Below are positions 24,958-36,265 of a stretch of 64,000 nucleotides of DNA, in pieces. How positions within the stretch are numbered: position 1 is the stretch's first letter; every line of letters starts with the position of its first letter. A program made the translations under genes and the position numbers. The notes beneath the pieces were generated by a model. The model worked only from the letters and a program-made list of their open reading frames with translations, made no database searches and was not told the origin of the DNA. Where the stretch lies: NCBI GenBank assembly GCA_020002185.1, contig CM034531.1:83083608-83147607 (forward strand). Reading direction: 5' to 3'. This stretch comes from Paraescarpia echinospica. Lineage: Eukaryota > Annelida > Polychaeta > Sabellida > Siboglinidae.

Positions 24958-25100
24958 AGTCATCCCCTACCCTGTACCAGTGCCCTGTTACACTGCCTGG
25001 CTACACTGCCCCTGCCAAAAGCAGGCCTGTTTACTACTGGCAGCAGTCACTGCCAGAGCACATGGAAGTATTTACCTTCCCCACCACTGCTCATGAATAA
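24958..25100 (+). other. Candidate alternative terminal exon of the AMPK gamma gene
   Basis: After GAAGCAG an open frame runs in the phase required by the exon at 17841 (leftover G + AG = GAG): ESSPTLYQCPVTLPGY, then APAKSRPVYYWQQSLPEHME, VFTFPTTAHE and a TAA stop. GC content is above its surroundings. If used, it would give a gamma isoform ending before the CBS domains. The acceptor lacks a good pyrimidine tract, and a second frame from an acceptor near 24891 is also open, so this may be chance. Confidence 0.25.
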
Positions 25101-25230
25101 TTCATGAGTTGTTGTGACCTTGACCTATGCCCGCTGAGTTGGCCTGCAAGCGAAGCAATGGCTGTGCTGAGCGTGTAGCTGCCTGCCTTCTAGTGAGTCC
25201 ATCCACTCTTTGTGTGTGCCCACTCAACAG

Positions 25231-25308
25231 CCGACCAGATGGATCCTACCAAGGCAGTCTATGACCAGAAGGATGTCAACTCAAACTCAAAGCCTGTTTT
25301 TCGGAAAG
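25231..25308 (+). CDS. PRKAG2: AMPK gamma (PRKAG2-type), 78-bp exon
   Basis: Acceptor CCCACTCAACAG and donor CGGAAAG|GTAACA bound 78 bases. With the leftover G from the exon at 17841 it reads ADQMDPTKAVYDQKDVNSNS then KPVFRK and leaves one base again. Frame is open through both junctions, and 78 is a multiple of three, so the exon can be included or skipped without frame change. The sequence is hydrophilic linker with no recognised domain. Confidence 0.55.
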
Positions 25309-27439
25309 GTAACACGGTTGCTGAGAGTGCTTTTGGCTTTGAACCGTTACTATGATTGATATGTCAGCTTCATGTGTTATTGGTAGTTAGGAATTGCCGT
25401 TAGACTTTGTTATGGCTTCAAGCTCTGTATCCTCACTGGCAAGAGTCACTCAGTTTATGTGGTTCTAGCATGGCACACTGTGGACACTGTTAGAAAGATC
25501 ACAAATTGTTTGATCTCTCCTTATTGCTCAGATAATGTGATTACAGTCGCAAATCAGATGTTTTGAGATGTGTAGCCTGCTTATACATGTGACCATTTGT
25601 TTATAATGTATTACTGGTAGTTTGCTAGATTCAGTACTGTAGTCTCCTCATTTAACTGCTTATTTATGACGCTGGATACAAAGATAAGTTGTAGTTTCTT
25701 CCAGATATGACATGCACACATATTCTATAGGAGTACATTTTGATCCCATGCAATCTTTATCTTGGTGATGTGGTCTTAAGCTTAAATCATAATCCAGCAA
25801 TTTTTAATCGTAGTCAGTTAAATCATAAGAAAGAACATGTTATTGTATCAGTTAAATGAAATACTAGATTGTTACTTGTTGGGAGAAGTCTACATCAATA
25901 TCCCACCCTTGGGTTTAGCTGCTCTGGAGGGACCAGGATTTGGGTCGTGTCCAGGAATTGGGTTCCCCCTGGGGCTATTTCTGGGAGAAAAGCCTTGAGA
26001 AAAATGATAATTTGCAGCTGAATTGCATAACTAAATTGCTTCTGTCAGTAGTTGTTTCCTGAGACTGTGTTGCACTGGGCTGTAGCGGCAGCAGCCACTG
26101 AAGTGTACTCAGTAAACAAGACATACATGTTACACAGCAGTAAGAAACACCTACTAATAATTAATTGTTGTAGTAATTTATACCACATATAAATACGTTT
26201 ATTTGTAGGTATTATTTCTGTCCCAGTTACATAAATGTTACAATAAAATTGTGTTAAAACAGCAAGAAATAAACTTACTTTGGAGCAAACGTTGAAACAA
26301 GTTTATATCTTGTTGTCTGGTGGAATCTTGGAGCCGTGAACAGTCCAGTTCATATTGGGTTTGGTTATGTTTTGGCTAAAGTCAGATGGTTGCCACGGGT
26401 TGGTTGGTGGAGTCGAGACAACCTGCAAGCAACTGGCAAACAGTGTTCCAAAGGGCAGGGTGTCATTTTAGTAAAAGGGCACATAGAGCGCGTAGAGCAG
26501 TGGTTAAAAGGGCACTTGCGACACGCGACTAAATTAAATACATGAGATGTAGTAGCAGTGTACAGCTTGTAGTTTAATATCATACTACTTACATATAGTG
26601 TATTATGTGCACAGTGTGTACATATATTTATGTACTATAATATAGGCTCGGGCATTGTAGAACAAAACAAAATATTCAGCTTTACATCACTTCAATTTGT
26701 TCCAATCTGCATAATATTCAACATACACAGAAAATATGATACAGGTAATATTTGTGCCAAATTCCTTTGGGCTAGGTTTAACATAATTGAGATGCTCTGT
26801 TGGATTGTTAAAAAATTGAACCGTGCACGTGGCGCAATCGGGATAGGGATGTGTTTCAAGATCGAGGCGCTTGCAAACACTCTTAAATTAATATTCATTG
26901 TATAACTGTCTGTAGCCACAAATAGGGTTACGATGCAAATATAGCAGGGCGTCGTGTAAAAAAGGCAGGGCTTTCTTTTTGCCTTTTCTGTGTACCAGGG
27001 CATCACTGAAGAAGGGCAGGGCGTAACGCCCTGCAAATTCGACCCAGGCAGAACACTGGCATAGATCCCTTATAGTATCTTCATTGTTTCTCACTCTGTC
27101 CCTTGGGGTGGATGGAGGGCCAGTGAGTTTGTACTGCCCTCTTGTCTCTCTTCATCCTCTCACATTTGATCACACTTTCAGCTCCTGCGTTTGGGCACCG
27201 TACAAATTCCTAGGTATTATTATTGTTGTTCACCGAACGTTACCACCAACCTGTGCCTGTTTGTGATCCCTTGTAAAGCTGTATTTAATGTTAATTTCAA
27301 ACTTCCTCTTCTCAGTCTGCAACCTTCTCTTTCCTATATTTCTCCTGATAGAACACAAGAATACATGCCCCCAGTACTGGTGCTGTGTGCCAAAGCGCCA
27401 CCTCGCATAAGCACTTCCTCTAAAGTAGCTGTAGATGCC
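25309..27439 (+). other. Long intron, first part
   Basis: Start of a 16-kb intron. No exon or RNA gene was seen. AGCGCCACCTCGC at 27394-27406 on the minus strand resembles an insect-type CTCF core. Confidence 0.4.
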
Positions 27440-27610
27440 AAGATGTCAGATGACCTAAGAGGCTGACACAGCAAAAGAATATAAAGTTATTCATGTGGAG
27501 AAAGTAACCCTTTCATACCATGAACCTGTGACCTCTGAACTTTGAACCTTATTGAAGAACTTGTGATATCATTCTCCCAAGTGTCCATTACAGCCATTTG
27601 AGAACCAACA
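27440..27610 (+). repeat. Dispersed repeat, left member of an inverted pair
   Basis: The segment around CTCTGAACTTTGAACCTTAT is found in reverse complement at 36085-36265. Matches include GAGAAAGTAACCCTTTCATA, with substitutions, and the flanks on both sides. The two copies are about 8.6 kb apart in the same intron. Confidence 0.7.
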
Positions 27611-27689
27611 TTGTAGTTAGTGTGAGTTATGAATACTAGAAGCTGTGTAACTTATGTAATGTCTACTGTGTAAAGACATTATACACTAG

Positions 27690-28283
27690 AGCAGCGTTCA
27701 CACCTACAGAATTAAAACGGTTTAGTTAAACCGTTTTAGTTAAACCGGTTTATGTTTGTAAATTGAGAGCGTTCACACACGCATTTAGCTCAACCGTTTT
27801 AAGGAGGAAGTTGGTATGTGCACATGTGCAAACTAGCATAGCAAAATGGCTATATTGCGGCCAACACCTTCCAAATCGGCCTGCACCCGATCGTCCCCAC
27901 ACAACACAATTAACAATTTAACTTCTCCATCATCCCAATTGTCGCTTGGCAATTGCGTTTCTTTAGCTTTTGCGGTGCTTTGATCCGTAGAAGACATGCT
28001 GTCGCAAACGTCTTGTTGATGTTGTAAACAGGAAGCAACGAGGTGCAAGATCGCATGTGCATGACTGTGACGTACAGAAAACATTTTAGCTAATTACGTT
28101 TGCGTTCACACTTGCACACTGAACCGTTTTAGCTAAAAACGGTTTAACTAAACCACTTACTGTACCGGATTAGTTGAACCATTTTAGCTAAAACGTTTTA
28201 GCGCTAAATCGCGTTCACACGTATGTTTTCTGACTGGATTAGTTAAAAAAAAACATTTTAAAGTGTAAGTGTGATCGCAGCCT
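27690..28283 (-). mobile_element. PIF/Harbinger-like MITE
   Basis: A 594-bp element flanked by TAG on both sides (27687-27689 and 28284-28286). Left end AGCAGCGTTCACACC and right end, in reverse complement, AGGCTGCGATCACACTT form imperfect TIRs. The subterminal regions carry several AACCGTTTTAGYTAAA motifs and internal repeats of GCGTTCACAC (about 27763, 28103 and 28210). It keeps the start of a Myb/SANT-like gene, which fits PIF/Harbinger, whose elements carry a Myb-like gene. The usual Harbinger target is TWA, so TAG is off-consensus; hAT is an alternative. Confidence 0.6.
27833..27997 (-). pseudogene. Truncated Myb/SANT-like (trihelix) DNA-binding domain in the MITE
   Basis: From a Met at 27997 the frame reads MSSTDQSTAKAKETQLPSDN, then WDDGEVKLLIVLCGDDRVQA and DLEGVGRN, ending at a stop at 27833. 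This is the first helix and turn of a Myb/SANT-like domain of the WxxEEVxxLIxLW type. The rest of the domain is missing. It looks like the 5' end of a transposon-encoded DNA-binding protein left after internal deletion. Confidence 0.6.
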
Positions 28284-28286
28284 TAG

Positions 28287-28876
28287 ATGCATTTATAGCT
28301 AAAAGAAAGCTGTATGCAGTACCTACGTCTAATCATATTTCCGACAAGATTTTTGTAGGTGCATGGTGAAGCCATTATCTGTCATGTGTTGATTAGAAGT
28401 GCAAAGTTTACTGATTGTTTCCCCAGTAATGTGATTAGAATGTTCTACTAATGTAATCAGTAATTTCCAGTAGGTGAAATAAAAAAAAATTCTTGTTTGA
28501 AGTAATATTTAAATGCCGACAAATATGATTATGTACACAAAATTTAATTTTGTTCACGTTTAATCAGTAATAAGCATTTGTTGTGCTAAACTCTATTTTT
28601 CATTGTATCTCATTGCATCTGCCCATGAATTGATACATTTCCTTAAGTATCAATTACGCAATGTATGTTTATGTACACGTAACATTTATATTTCCTATTG
28701 GAAAACAAATTGTATAAAGTAAATGTTTGTAAGTCAGCTTCTCTGCATGACTGGGTTAATTTTGGAGGAACTTACACTGCCCTTCTTCATGAGCACCACT
28801 GGGAAAAAGAACAGATTAAGAAGAAAATTAAGATACAATTCCTGCTGAAACAATGCCATTACAAACATTTTGAAAA
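28287..28876 (+). other. Intron sequence
   Basis: AT-rich; no feature recognised. Confidence 0.4.
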
Positions 28877-29764
28877 TTTAGTATAAACAAACAAAACTAT
28901 GGACTCAGTGAGACAGTTAACACGTTTATTTTTAGTATAAACAAACAAAACTATGGACTCAGTGAGACAGTTAACACATTTATTTTTAGTATAAACAAAC
29001 AAAACTATGGACTCAGTGAGACAGTTAACACGTTTATTTTTAGTATAAACAAACAAAACTATGGACTCAGTGAGACAGTTAACACGTTTATTTTTAGTAT
29101 AAACAAACAAAACTATGGACTCAGTGAGACAGTTAACACATTTATTTTTAGTATAAACAAACAAAACTATGGACTCAGTGAGACAGTTAACACATTTATT
29201 TTTAGTATAAACAAACAAAACTATGGACTCAGTGAGACAGTTAACACATTTATTTTTAGTATAAACAAACAAAACTATGGACTCAGTGAGACAGTTAACA
29301 CGTTTATTTTTAGTATAAACAAACAAAACTATGGACTCAGTGAGACAGTTAACACATTTATTTTTAGTATAAACAAACAAAACTATGGACTCAGTGAGAC
29401 AGTTAACACGTTTATTTTTAGTATAAACAAACAAAACTATGGACTCAGTGAGACAGTTAACACGTTTATTTTTAGTATAAACAAACAAAACTATGGACTC
29501 AGTGAGACAGTTAACACATTTATTTTTAGTATAAACAAACAAAACTATGGACTCAGTGAGACAGTTAACACATTTATTTTTAGTATAAACAAACAAAACT
29601 ATGGACTCAGTGAGACAGTTAACACATTTATTTTTAGTATAAACAAACAAAACTATGGACTCAGTGAGACAGTTAACACGTTTATTTTTAGTATAAACAA
29701 ACAAAACTATGGACTCAGTGAGACAGTTAACACATTTATTTTTAGTATAAACAAACAAAACTAT
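28877..29764. repeat. Minisatellite, 54-bp unit, about 16 copies
   Basis: Units read TTTTTAGTATAAACAAACAA, AACTATGGACTCAGTGAGAC and AGTTAACACRTTTA. Copies are almost identical apart from one G/A position (CACG versus CACA) that alternates irregularly along the array. Because 54 is a multiple of three and the minus frame lacks stops, it gives a 328-codon frame of 18-residue repeats, which I regard as non-coding. Confidence 0.95.
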
Positions 29765-29792
29765 TTTTGAAAATGTATGGACACAGACAAAT

Positions 29793-31037
29793 GACAGTGT
29801 TTGTAATTTTAATGACATTATCCTATAATATAAGGAGTGGCACAAAAATAATTATGAAATGACATTATCCTATAATATAAGGAGTGGCACAGAATGACTT
29901 ATGAAAAGACATTATCCTGTAATATAAGGAGTGGCACAGAAGGAATTATGAAATGACATTATCCTGTAATATAAGGAGTGGCACAGAATTAATTATGAAA
30001 TGACATTATACTGTAATATAAAGAGTGGCACAGAAGGAATTATGAAATGACATTATCCTGTAATATAAGGAGTGGCCCAGAAGGAATTATGAAATGACAT
30101 ACTGTAATATAATGAGTGGCACAGAAGGGATTATGAAACGACATTATCCTGTAACATAAGGAGTGGCACAGAAGGAATTATGAAATGACATTATCCTGTA
30201 ATATAAGGAGTGGTACAAAAGGAATTATGAAATGACATTATCCTGTAATATAAAGAATGGCACAGAAGGAATTATGAAGTGACATTATCCTGTTGTAACA
30301 TAAGGAGTGGCACAGAAAGAATTATGAAATGACATTATCCTGTAATATAAAGAGTGGCACAGAAGGAATTATGAAATGACATTATCCTGTAATATAAGGA
30401 GTGGCACAGAATGAATTATGAAATGACATTATACTGTAATATAAAGAGTGGCACAGAAGGAATTATGAAATGACATTATACTGTAATATAAAGAGTGGCA
30501 CAGAAGGAATTATGAAATGACATTAGCCTGTAATATAAGGAGTGGCACAGAAGGAATTATGAAATGACATCATCCTGTAATATAAGGAGTGGCACAGAAG
30601 GAATTATGAAATGACATTATACTGTAATATAAAGAGTGGCACAGAAGGAATTATGAAATGACATTATCCTGTAATATAAGGAGTGGCACAGAAGGAATTA
30701 TGAAATGACATTATCCTGTAATATAAAGAGTGGCACAGAAGGAATTATGAAATGACATCATCCTGTAATATAAGGAGTGGCACAGAAGGAATTATGAAAT
30801 GACATTATCCTGTAATATAAAGAGTGGCACAGAAGGAATTATGAAATGACATTATACTGTAATATAAAGAGTGGCACAGAAGGAATTATGAAATGACATT
30901 ATCCTGTAATATAAGGAGTGGCACAGAAGGAATTATGAAATGACATTATCCTGTAATATAAAGAGTGACTCAGAAGGAATTATGAAATGACATTATCCTG
31001 TAATATAAGGAGTGGCACAGAAGGAATTATGAAATGC
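29793..31037. repeat. Minisatellite, 47-bp unit, about 26 copies
   Basis: Units contain GACATTATCCTGTAATATAA, GGAGTGGCACAGAAGGAATT and ATGAAAT. Variant positions (ATCC/ATAC, AAGG/AAAG) are mixed along the array, showing higher-order mixing. It begins about 30 bp after the unrelated 54-bp array. Confidence 0.95.
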
Positions 31038-31438
31038 CATGTAAAATACAGGCTTTGTCTTTCTCCAAATTTTAACACTCATTCAAGGACGCTGGCTAAC
31101 ACATGTATCTTTTGATTATGAAGCCAGAATATATTAGCTCATTATTATGTGATGGGTTAAGTACATATCCAACTATAATTGACCTGACATGTAGGTATGC
31201 TTGTTTTCTTCCTAAATGGTTTGAACCTCGGGCGTCAAACTCTCATCTCAGGGCGTCTCATATAAGACATCGGAAGGAAAGTAACACCCTTATTTTACCA
31301 CATGACATTATGGAATCGGAGAAGCTGATAGGCAGGGTGCACGATACTTTTAGTCAGCTGGTAGTCCGTCGGACTGGCTGACTCACAAACAACTAGTCCT
31401 GAAATGTGTTTACTAGTTCTTAAATGTACCCGGTAATG

Positions 31439-31512
31439 TCATTATATATATATATATATATATATGTATTTATACACATATTATAATGCACACACACACA
31501 TATATATATATG
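31439..31512. repeat. AT/AC microsatellite inside the hAT element
   Basis: Runs of (TA)n, then (CA)n, then (TA)n. Confidence 0.9.
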
Positions 31513-31672
31513 CTCTATCATGTTGGCCTATCGTTTGACTAAAATTAGTTAGTGCTTTTATTCGAGAAGGTGACAAATCGATTCTCTCTTCAAGTAACAT
31601 TTATAGAAGGAATTATCATTGACATACATGTACAGTTAATGGGTACATTGTTGTTTGTTAACAGCGTTCATC

Positions 31673-32100
31673 CACAATTAAATGTCCGTCAACTCGTTAG
31701 CAATGCTTGTCCTTGATTAAATGTGCATCAACTAGTTAGAAATGTTTGTCCACAATTAAATGTCCATCAACTAGTTAGAAATGTTTGTCCACAATTAAAT
31801 GTCCATCAACTAGTTAGAAATGTTTGTCCACAATTAAATGTCCATCAACTAGTTAGAAATGTTTGTCCACAATTAAATGTCCATCAACTTGTTAGCAATG
31901 CTTGTCCATGATTAAATGTGCATCAACTAGTTAGCAATGTGTGTCCACAATTAATTGTCCATCAACTCGTTAGCAATGCTTGTCCATGATTAAATGTGCA
32001 TCAACTAGTTAGCAATGTGTGTCCATAATTAAATGTCCATCAACTTGTAGCAATAGTCCTCCATAATTAAATGTTCATCCGCTTGTTAGCAATGATAGTG
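31673..32100. repeat. Minisatellite inside the hAT element, 39-bp unit, about 11 copies
   Basis: Units contain AATGTTTGTCCACAATTAAA and TGTCCATCAACTAGTTAG. The right-hand copies are more diverged than the central ones. Because it lies between the TIR and the ORF, it arose within the transposon or was acquired by it. The 62-codon + strand frame over it is a periodicity artefact. Confidence 0.9.
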
Positions 32101-32265
32101 TTTAATTAAGAAAATACGAACAGTGCAAATGTCTGACGACACGCTTTCTACTTTGATGTTCGTCTTTAATTAAATGTCCATCCACTGGTTATGTAGAATG
32201 TTATTTGTAAATGAATGTTCATTCTTCATTAACGAATCATGTCCAGGTCATTGCCGAGCCAACAA

Positions 32266-34742
32266 TCAAAGGTTCTTTGTGCTGTTGAGCCACTTCTTGA
32301 CGGCTGAGGTTGGGTCAAATTCCTTCAGGGTTTGTGACATAGCACTGATGCGCATCAAGGTGGAAAGTGTTTCACCTGACATTTGCATTCTGCGAAAGTT
32401 CTTGATTTCATTCATAGCACTGAAGCCATGTTCACATGCTGCTGTTGATGGCGACGTGGTGAACATCAGTCGCACCAACAACATTATGTTTGCCAACCCC
32501 TCTGATGTGTCAGCCATCAGGCTGGTGTACGTTTCAATTGGGCAGCGTCTTCGCTTTCTTGATAACAACATCTTCAGTTCTGGCCACTGTCCAATGATGT
32601 CATCTGCGTCTCTTCTAAGAATGCCCTCGAAATGCTGACAAAGAGCAACGATATCAGCATTACCAAAGCTGGCGAAATCCTCTTCACTTGTGGTGGGATG
32701 GTCGCGGTAATCAAACACCTGGAAGTTGGAGAAGGGTGACTGTTTCAGAAACTGAAATCTCGTCCCAACGAAGGCAACAACCTTGTCAACAAACTCGCAC
32801 AGGCCCGCCGTTTGGAGTTCAGTAGGTGAGGTCTCCTCCGAGGCAGTGTACTCTGCAAACACCTTGCCGTTCAACTGTCTAAGTGCCTTTAATTTCAGGC
32901 ATCCGGCTCCCAGCTTCACAGCAATGTCAGTGATAAGCAGGTCATCCTTCTGGAAGGCACAGCTGATATCCGCAAGGACATTCAGCACATCAATTATGAA
33001 GTGCAAGGCCTGTTTGAAATTCGAACACCTCAGTTTCCTGAGGTATCCCCTGCACTTTGCAGCTTCTTCTCCTTTGCCAGTTGCAGCATCTTCCATGTGA
33101 AAACAGACTGCTGTCAAGTTCTGTCTGAGTGCTGAGTAGGCAACATCTTCCTCAATAATGTCACCGATTTGCTTGAGGTCTCGGCATCTTTTTGAGGAAC
33201 GATAGTAGAACCTGTACACAAAATCAACGCACTCTTCTACAAGAGCTACGACATTGCTTGACACCTTGATAGCATCAAGCATGGCCAACTCCAGCTTGTG
33301 TGCCACATACCAGATGTTAATAACATTGTGTGGAATGGCGTCAGCAATCTTCATGGCCACTCCACTGTTTTTGCCCTGATTGACAGATGCCCCATCCATG
33401 TTTGTGCACACACATTTCCCCAATGTCACACCAATGTTGTCCAGGCCCTTCTGCTGACTTCACAGGGACAATGTCCGCAAGTTCGGTCTTCAGAATACCA
33501 TCTTCATTTACGTATCTCACGTAAACATTTTCTTGTTCTGTGATGCTGTGGTCAGTGCTTCCATCAGCCATCACGGATACCCACTTTGCCTTTCCCACCT
33601 CCTCTCTGACTCTGTCTCTCTCTGTCTCACTGATATTGTCTATGAATACCTTGCATGCTTTGTCATTTTCATAGCAGCCACCCATGCACACACCATTCTT
33701 CTCTTGCAGCTCACATAAAGGCTGATAATGATGGAATGGCAATTTATATCTAGCAACGTGGTAGGCTGTGTTGAAATGGTGCTTTATGACAGTGGTCTTT
33801 TCATTGGTTATCTTTGCAACTGTATCCATTGGGCCTGTTTGTGTCTTATGGGCTGCCTCTATTCGTTTGTGAGCCTGGCTTCGCTCATGCGTCATCAACC
33901 CGTCCTTGTTGTACTTCCCTTCACCCTCCGAACCCAAGACCAAAGGATTCTTCTTGTCAGCAAGTGGGTGTGGAGTTCCGTTGCTTAAACACCACCCACA
34001 AAACATCTTATCTGCCTGTTCGTCTTTATATAGCCACGGAAACTCTTCTGTCCACGATTGCAAAAACCTCCGCTTTCGCATCACTCCCTCGTACCTCTGT
34101 TTCGAATTGTCTTCTTCTGACTTTCGTTTTCTGGTGCTTGGGGTCACGCAGGTGGTGTTAGAGTGACTGGTCACGTGATCAGGACCATCATTGGCAACAA
34201 GGTGATGCCGCGACAGTACATGTGCAAATTCATCAGATGACATGGATGCAGTTTGGATCTGTTCATGTCGTTCATGGGTAGAGTCACTGCTGGACAAGAC
34301 GATAGCAGTAGATGGACAGGCAGCCACAGTGTTGGACGATGTAGGAGTGGAAGTATCGGATGAGGTGGGTGTAGAACTAGAAGGACCAGCAATGACTCCA
34401 ATGTCGGTCGATGTCGAATGACCGGCAATGTCGGACGATGTCGATGCTGAAGGACCGGCGATGACTAGTGTCGAACGATGCCGATGCAGAAGGACCAGCA
34501 ATGACCCCAATGTCGGACGTTGTCGAGTTAGAAGGACCGGCAATGTCGGATGATTTCGTTGTAGAATGACCGGCGATGACAATGTCGGTTGCTGATGTTG
34601 CGTCATTCGCTTTAGTCTTAGACGATGATTTTGGCCTCAACTTTGCACTAGATTTTCCCTTGTATGTGCTGACATGTGTTCCAGTGCCCTTGTTGGAGTT
34701 TGTTAGCTTGCTAAAGTAATCAACTATTCGCCCCTGCGACAT
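32266..34742 (-). pseudogene. hAT-family transposase (ZNF862/KIAA1586-like), two frameshifts
   Basis: The start at 34742 reads MSQGRIVDYFSKLTNS and is followed by a repetitive Ser/Thr-rich segment with IAGPS and IAGHS motifs. A frame change near 34465 leads to a basic patch (STRKRKSEED) and a zinc-finger-like region with CGWC and a later HERSQAH (about 34050-33850). The RNase-H-like core begins WVSVMADGSTDHS. A second frame change near 33450 leads to CTNMDGASVNQGKNSG and NIWYVAHKLELAMLDAI. The C-terminal hAT dimerisation segment reads STAACEHGFSAMNEIKNFRR, with MSGETLSTLMRI close to the end at 32266. ZNF862-like proteins are domesticated relatives of such hAT transposases. Everything but two frameshifts looks intact, so the insertion is young or the breaks are assembly errors. 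Confidence 0.85.
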
Positions 34743-35107
34743 GGTCGAACGATAATATGATAGAATGCGATGCTGTCTGCAAACCGAGTATTTTGATCAT
34801 GTGGTTCCACTCTCATGGTCGCTAGGAGGCACCACTTACTGATGTAAACAGCGGCCATTTTCAAGTCCCGTAATCCCGGTACCGGATGAGATGGTCAGAC
34901 GCAAAAATGAGCCAAGTGACAAAATTTTATCTTATTGTTTTGCTTTATTTCATCACACCACTTCACTTTCACACACACAGTATACATTCTTTCACGTCAT
35001 TTACAACTAGTCCGATGGGACTGCTCTTCTAAAACTGGACTAGTCCGAGCTCCGAAACTACTCGTCCGGGACGATCGGACTGGCCTTATTTCGCAGCCTG
35101 TGATAGG

Positions 35108-36084
35108 ATAAACACCAGTCTTACTATGCTTAGCCCAGTCTGCCAGGTGTCATTAATACTTTACCTGTGAACAAGATTACTGCCCTCAGCTATCACAAAT
35201 TACTACATGCTAATCACATTATCTGAGACGCATTCAGCAAACTTTGTACTTTTTATCATGCCATGCACCTACTGAGATCTTGTCAGAAATATGATTCAGC
35301 ACAGGTGCTTTACTTAAGACTGGTTTGTTTGTCGAGGCATTTGTCTATTACTAGCCACTTTGGTATAAATAGAGCTCAGTATATAGTTTATTTATGCCGC
35401 AGTACTCATAATTCATACAAACTATAGTGTATGCTCAGTCACTCTCAGTGTTTCCACCTGCAGGGTAAAAGGGTAAAATTACGTACCCAAATAATTCTAG
35501 GGAACATACGTATCCACAATATATCTAGATTAAAAACTTTTTTTCACATTTTGTGCAATGAAACTCATACTTGGTGATGTTTTGTTTATGCTAGCTATTC
35601 TGTGATTGGCTAAACATGGTATTCACTGCGGGATTGAAGCCTTCACCTCAGGATAAAACATGGCGTTCTGGTATATTGATAGGCTTAGTGTAAAGAATAC
35701 GGCAAGCTGTCATGGCTGTACATTTCTCATGATGTTTTTTATTATTAATTGTTTCTTGGTGAAGAAGTGAAGAAAAATAACACAAGATACCACACTACTT
35801 GAACCGGACTATTCATTCTACAATGTGAAGGCAATTTTACAATTTTCCTGCTGATTGTTATTTTTGTCATTAATTCACCTATGAAACACGGAAATGTTCA
35901 ACATGAGCCGGGAAATCGCTGCTCTGAGCATCTAGAAATCCAATTTTTTTTTGGGGGAGTGCCCCCAGACCCCCACCCGTCAAGGCGCCTGCGCTGCCTG
36001 TGGCAGGCAAAGCCTGCCACTTCCACAGTCTAAACATTTACTAACTCCGACTCCGTACCCAAATTATTTTTTTCTGGCAGAAAC
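35108..36084 (+). other. Intron sequence
   Basis: No gene seen. A T-run followed by GGGGGAGTGCCCCCAGACCC and GCCTGCC repeats at about 35940-36020 looks like part of an unrecognised repeat. Confidence 0.35.
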
Positions 36085-36265
36085 CCTGACTCTCCATTGG
36101 TTGTAGTGTACACTTTGGATACCGATGATGGTCAAGAGTTCTGTAATAAGGTTCAAAGTTCAGAGGTCACAGGTTCATGCTGTGAAAGGATTACTTTCTC
36201 CACATGGATAACTTAATATTCTCTGTCAGTCTCTTGCATCATCTCACACATCTACAGCAGCTACT
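36085..36265 (-). repeat. Dispersed repeat, right member of an inverted pair
   Basis: Reverse complement of 27440-27610 with moderate divergence; the best block is ATAAGGTTCAAAGTTCAGAG followed by GTCACAGGTTCATG. Confidence 0.7.

Larger units (their letters stand above)
31333..35100 (-). mobile_element. Near-complete hAT transposon (ZNF862-like), 3.77 kb
   Basis: The element runs from CAGGGTGCACGATACTTTTA at 31333 to a right end that in reverse complement reads CAGGCTGCGAAATAAGGCCA. Both ends are directly flanked by TGATAGG (31326-31332 and 35101-35107). hAT elements normally make 8-bp target duplications; 7 bp match here. Subterminal regions on both sides carry AGTCCGNNGGACT-like palindromes (for example AGTCCGTCGGACT near 31364). 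Inside are a minus-strand transposase with two frameshifts and a 39-bp minisatellite between the 3' end of the ORF and the left TIR. Confidence 0.8.

Noticed and set aside
28859..29845. 328-codon minus-strand frame of 18-residue repeats
   Set aside because: Period 54 is divisible by three, so one stop-free unit makes the whole array open; no other coding evidence.
32174..34161. Several + strand frames of 80-154 codons
   Set aside because: They are shadows of the minus-strand hAT transposase.
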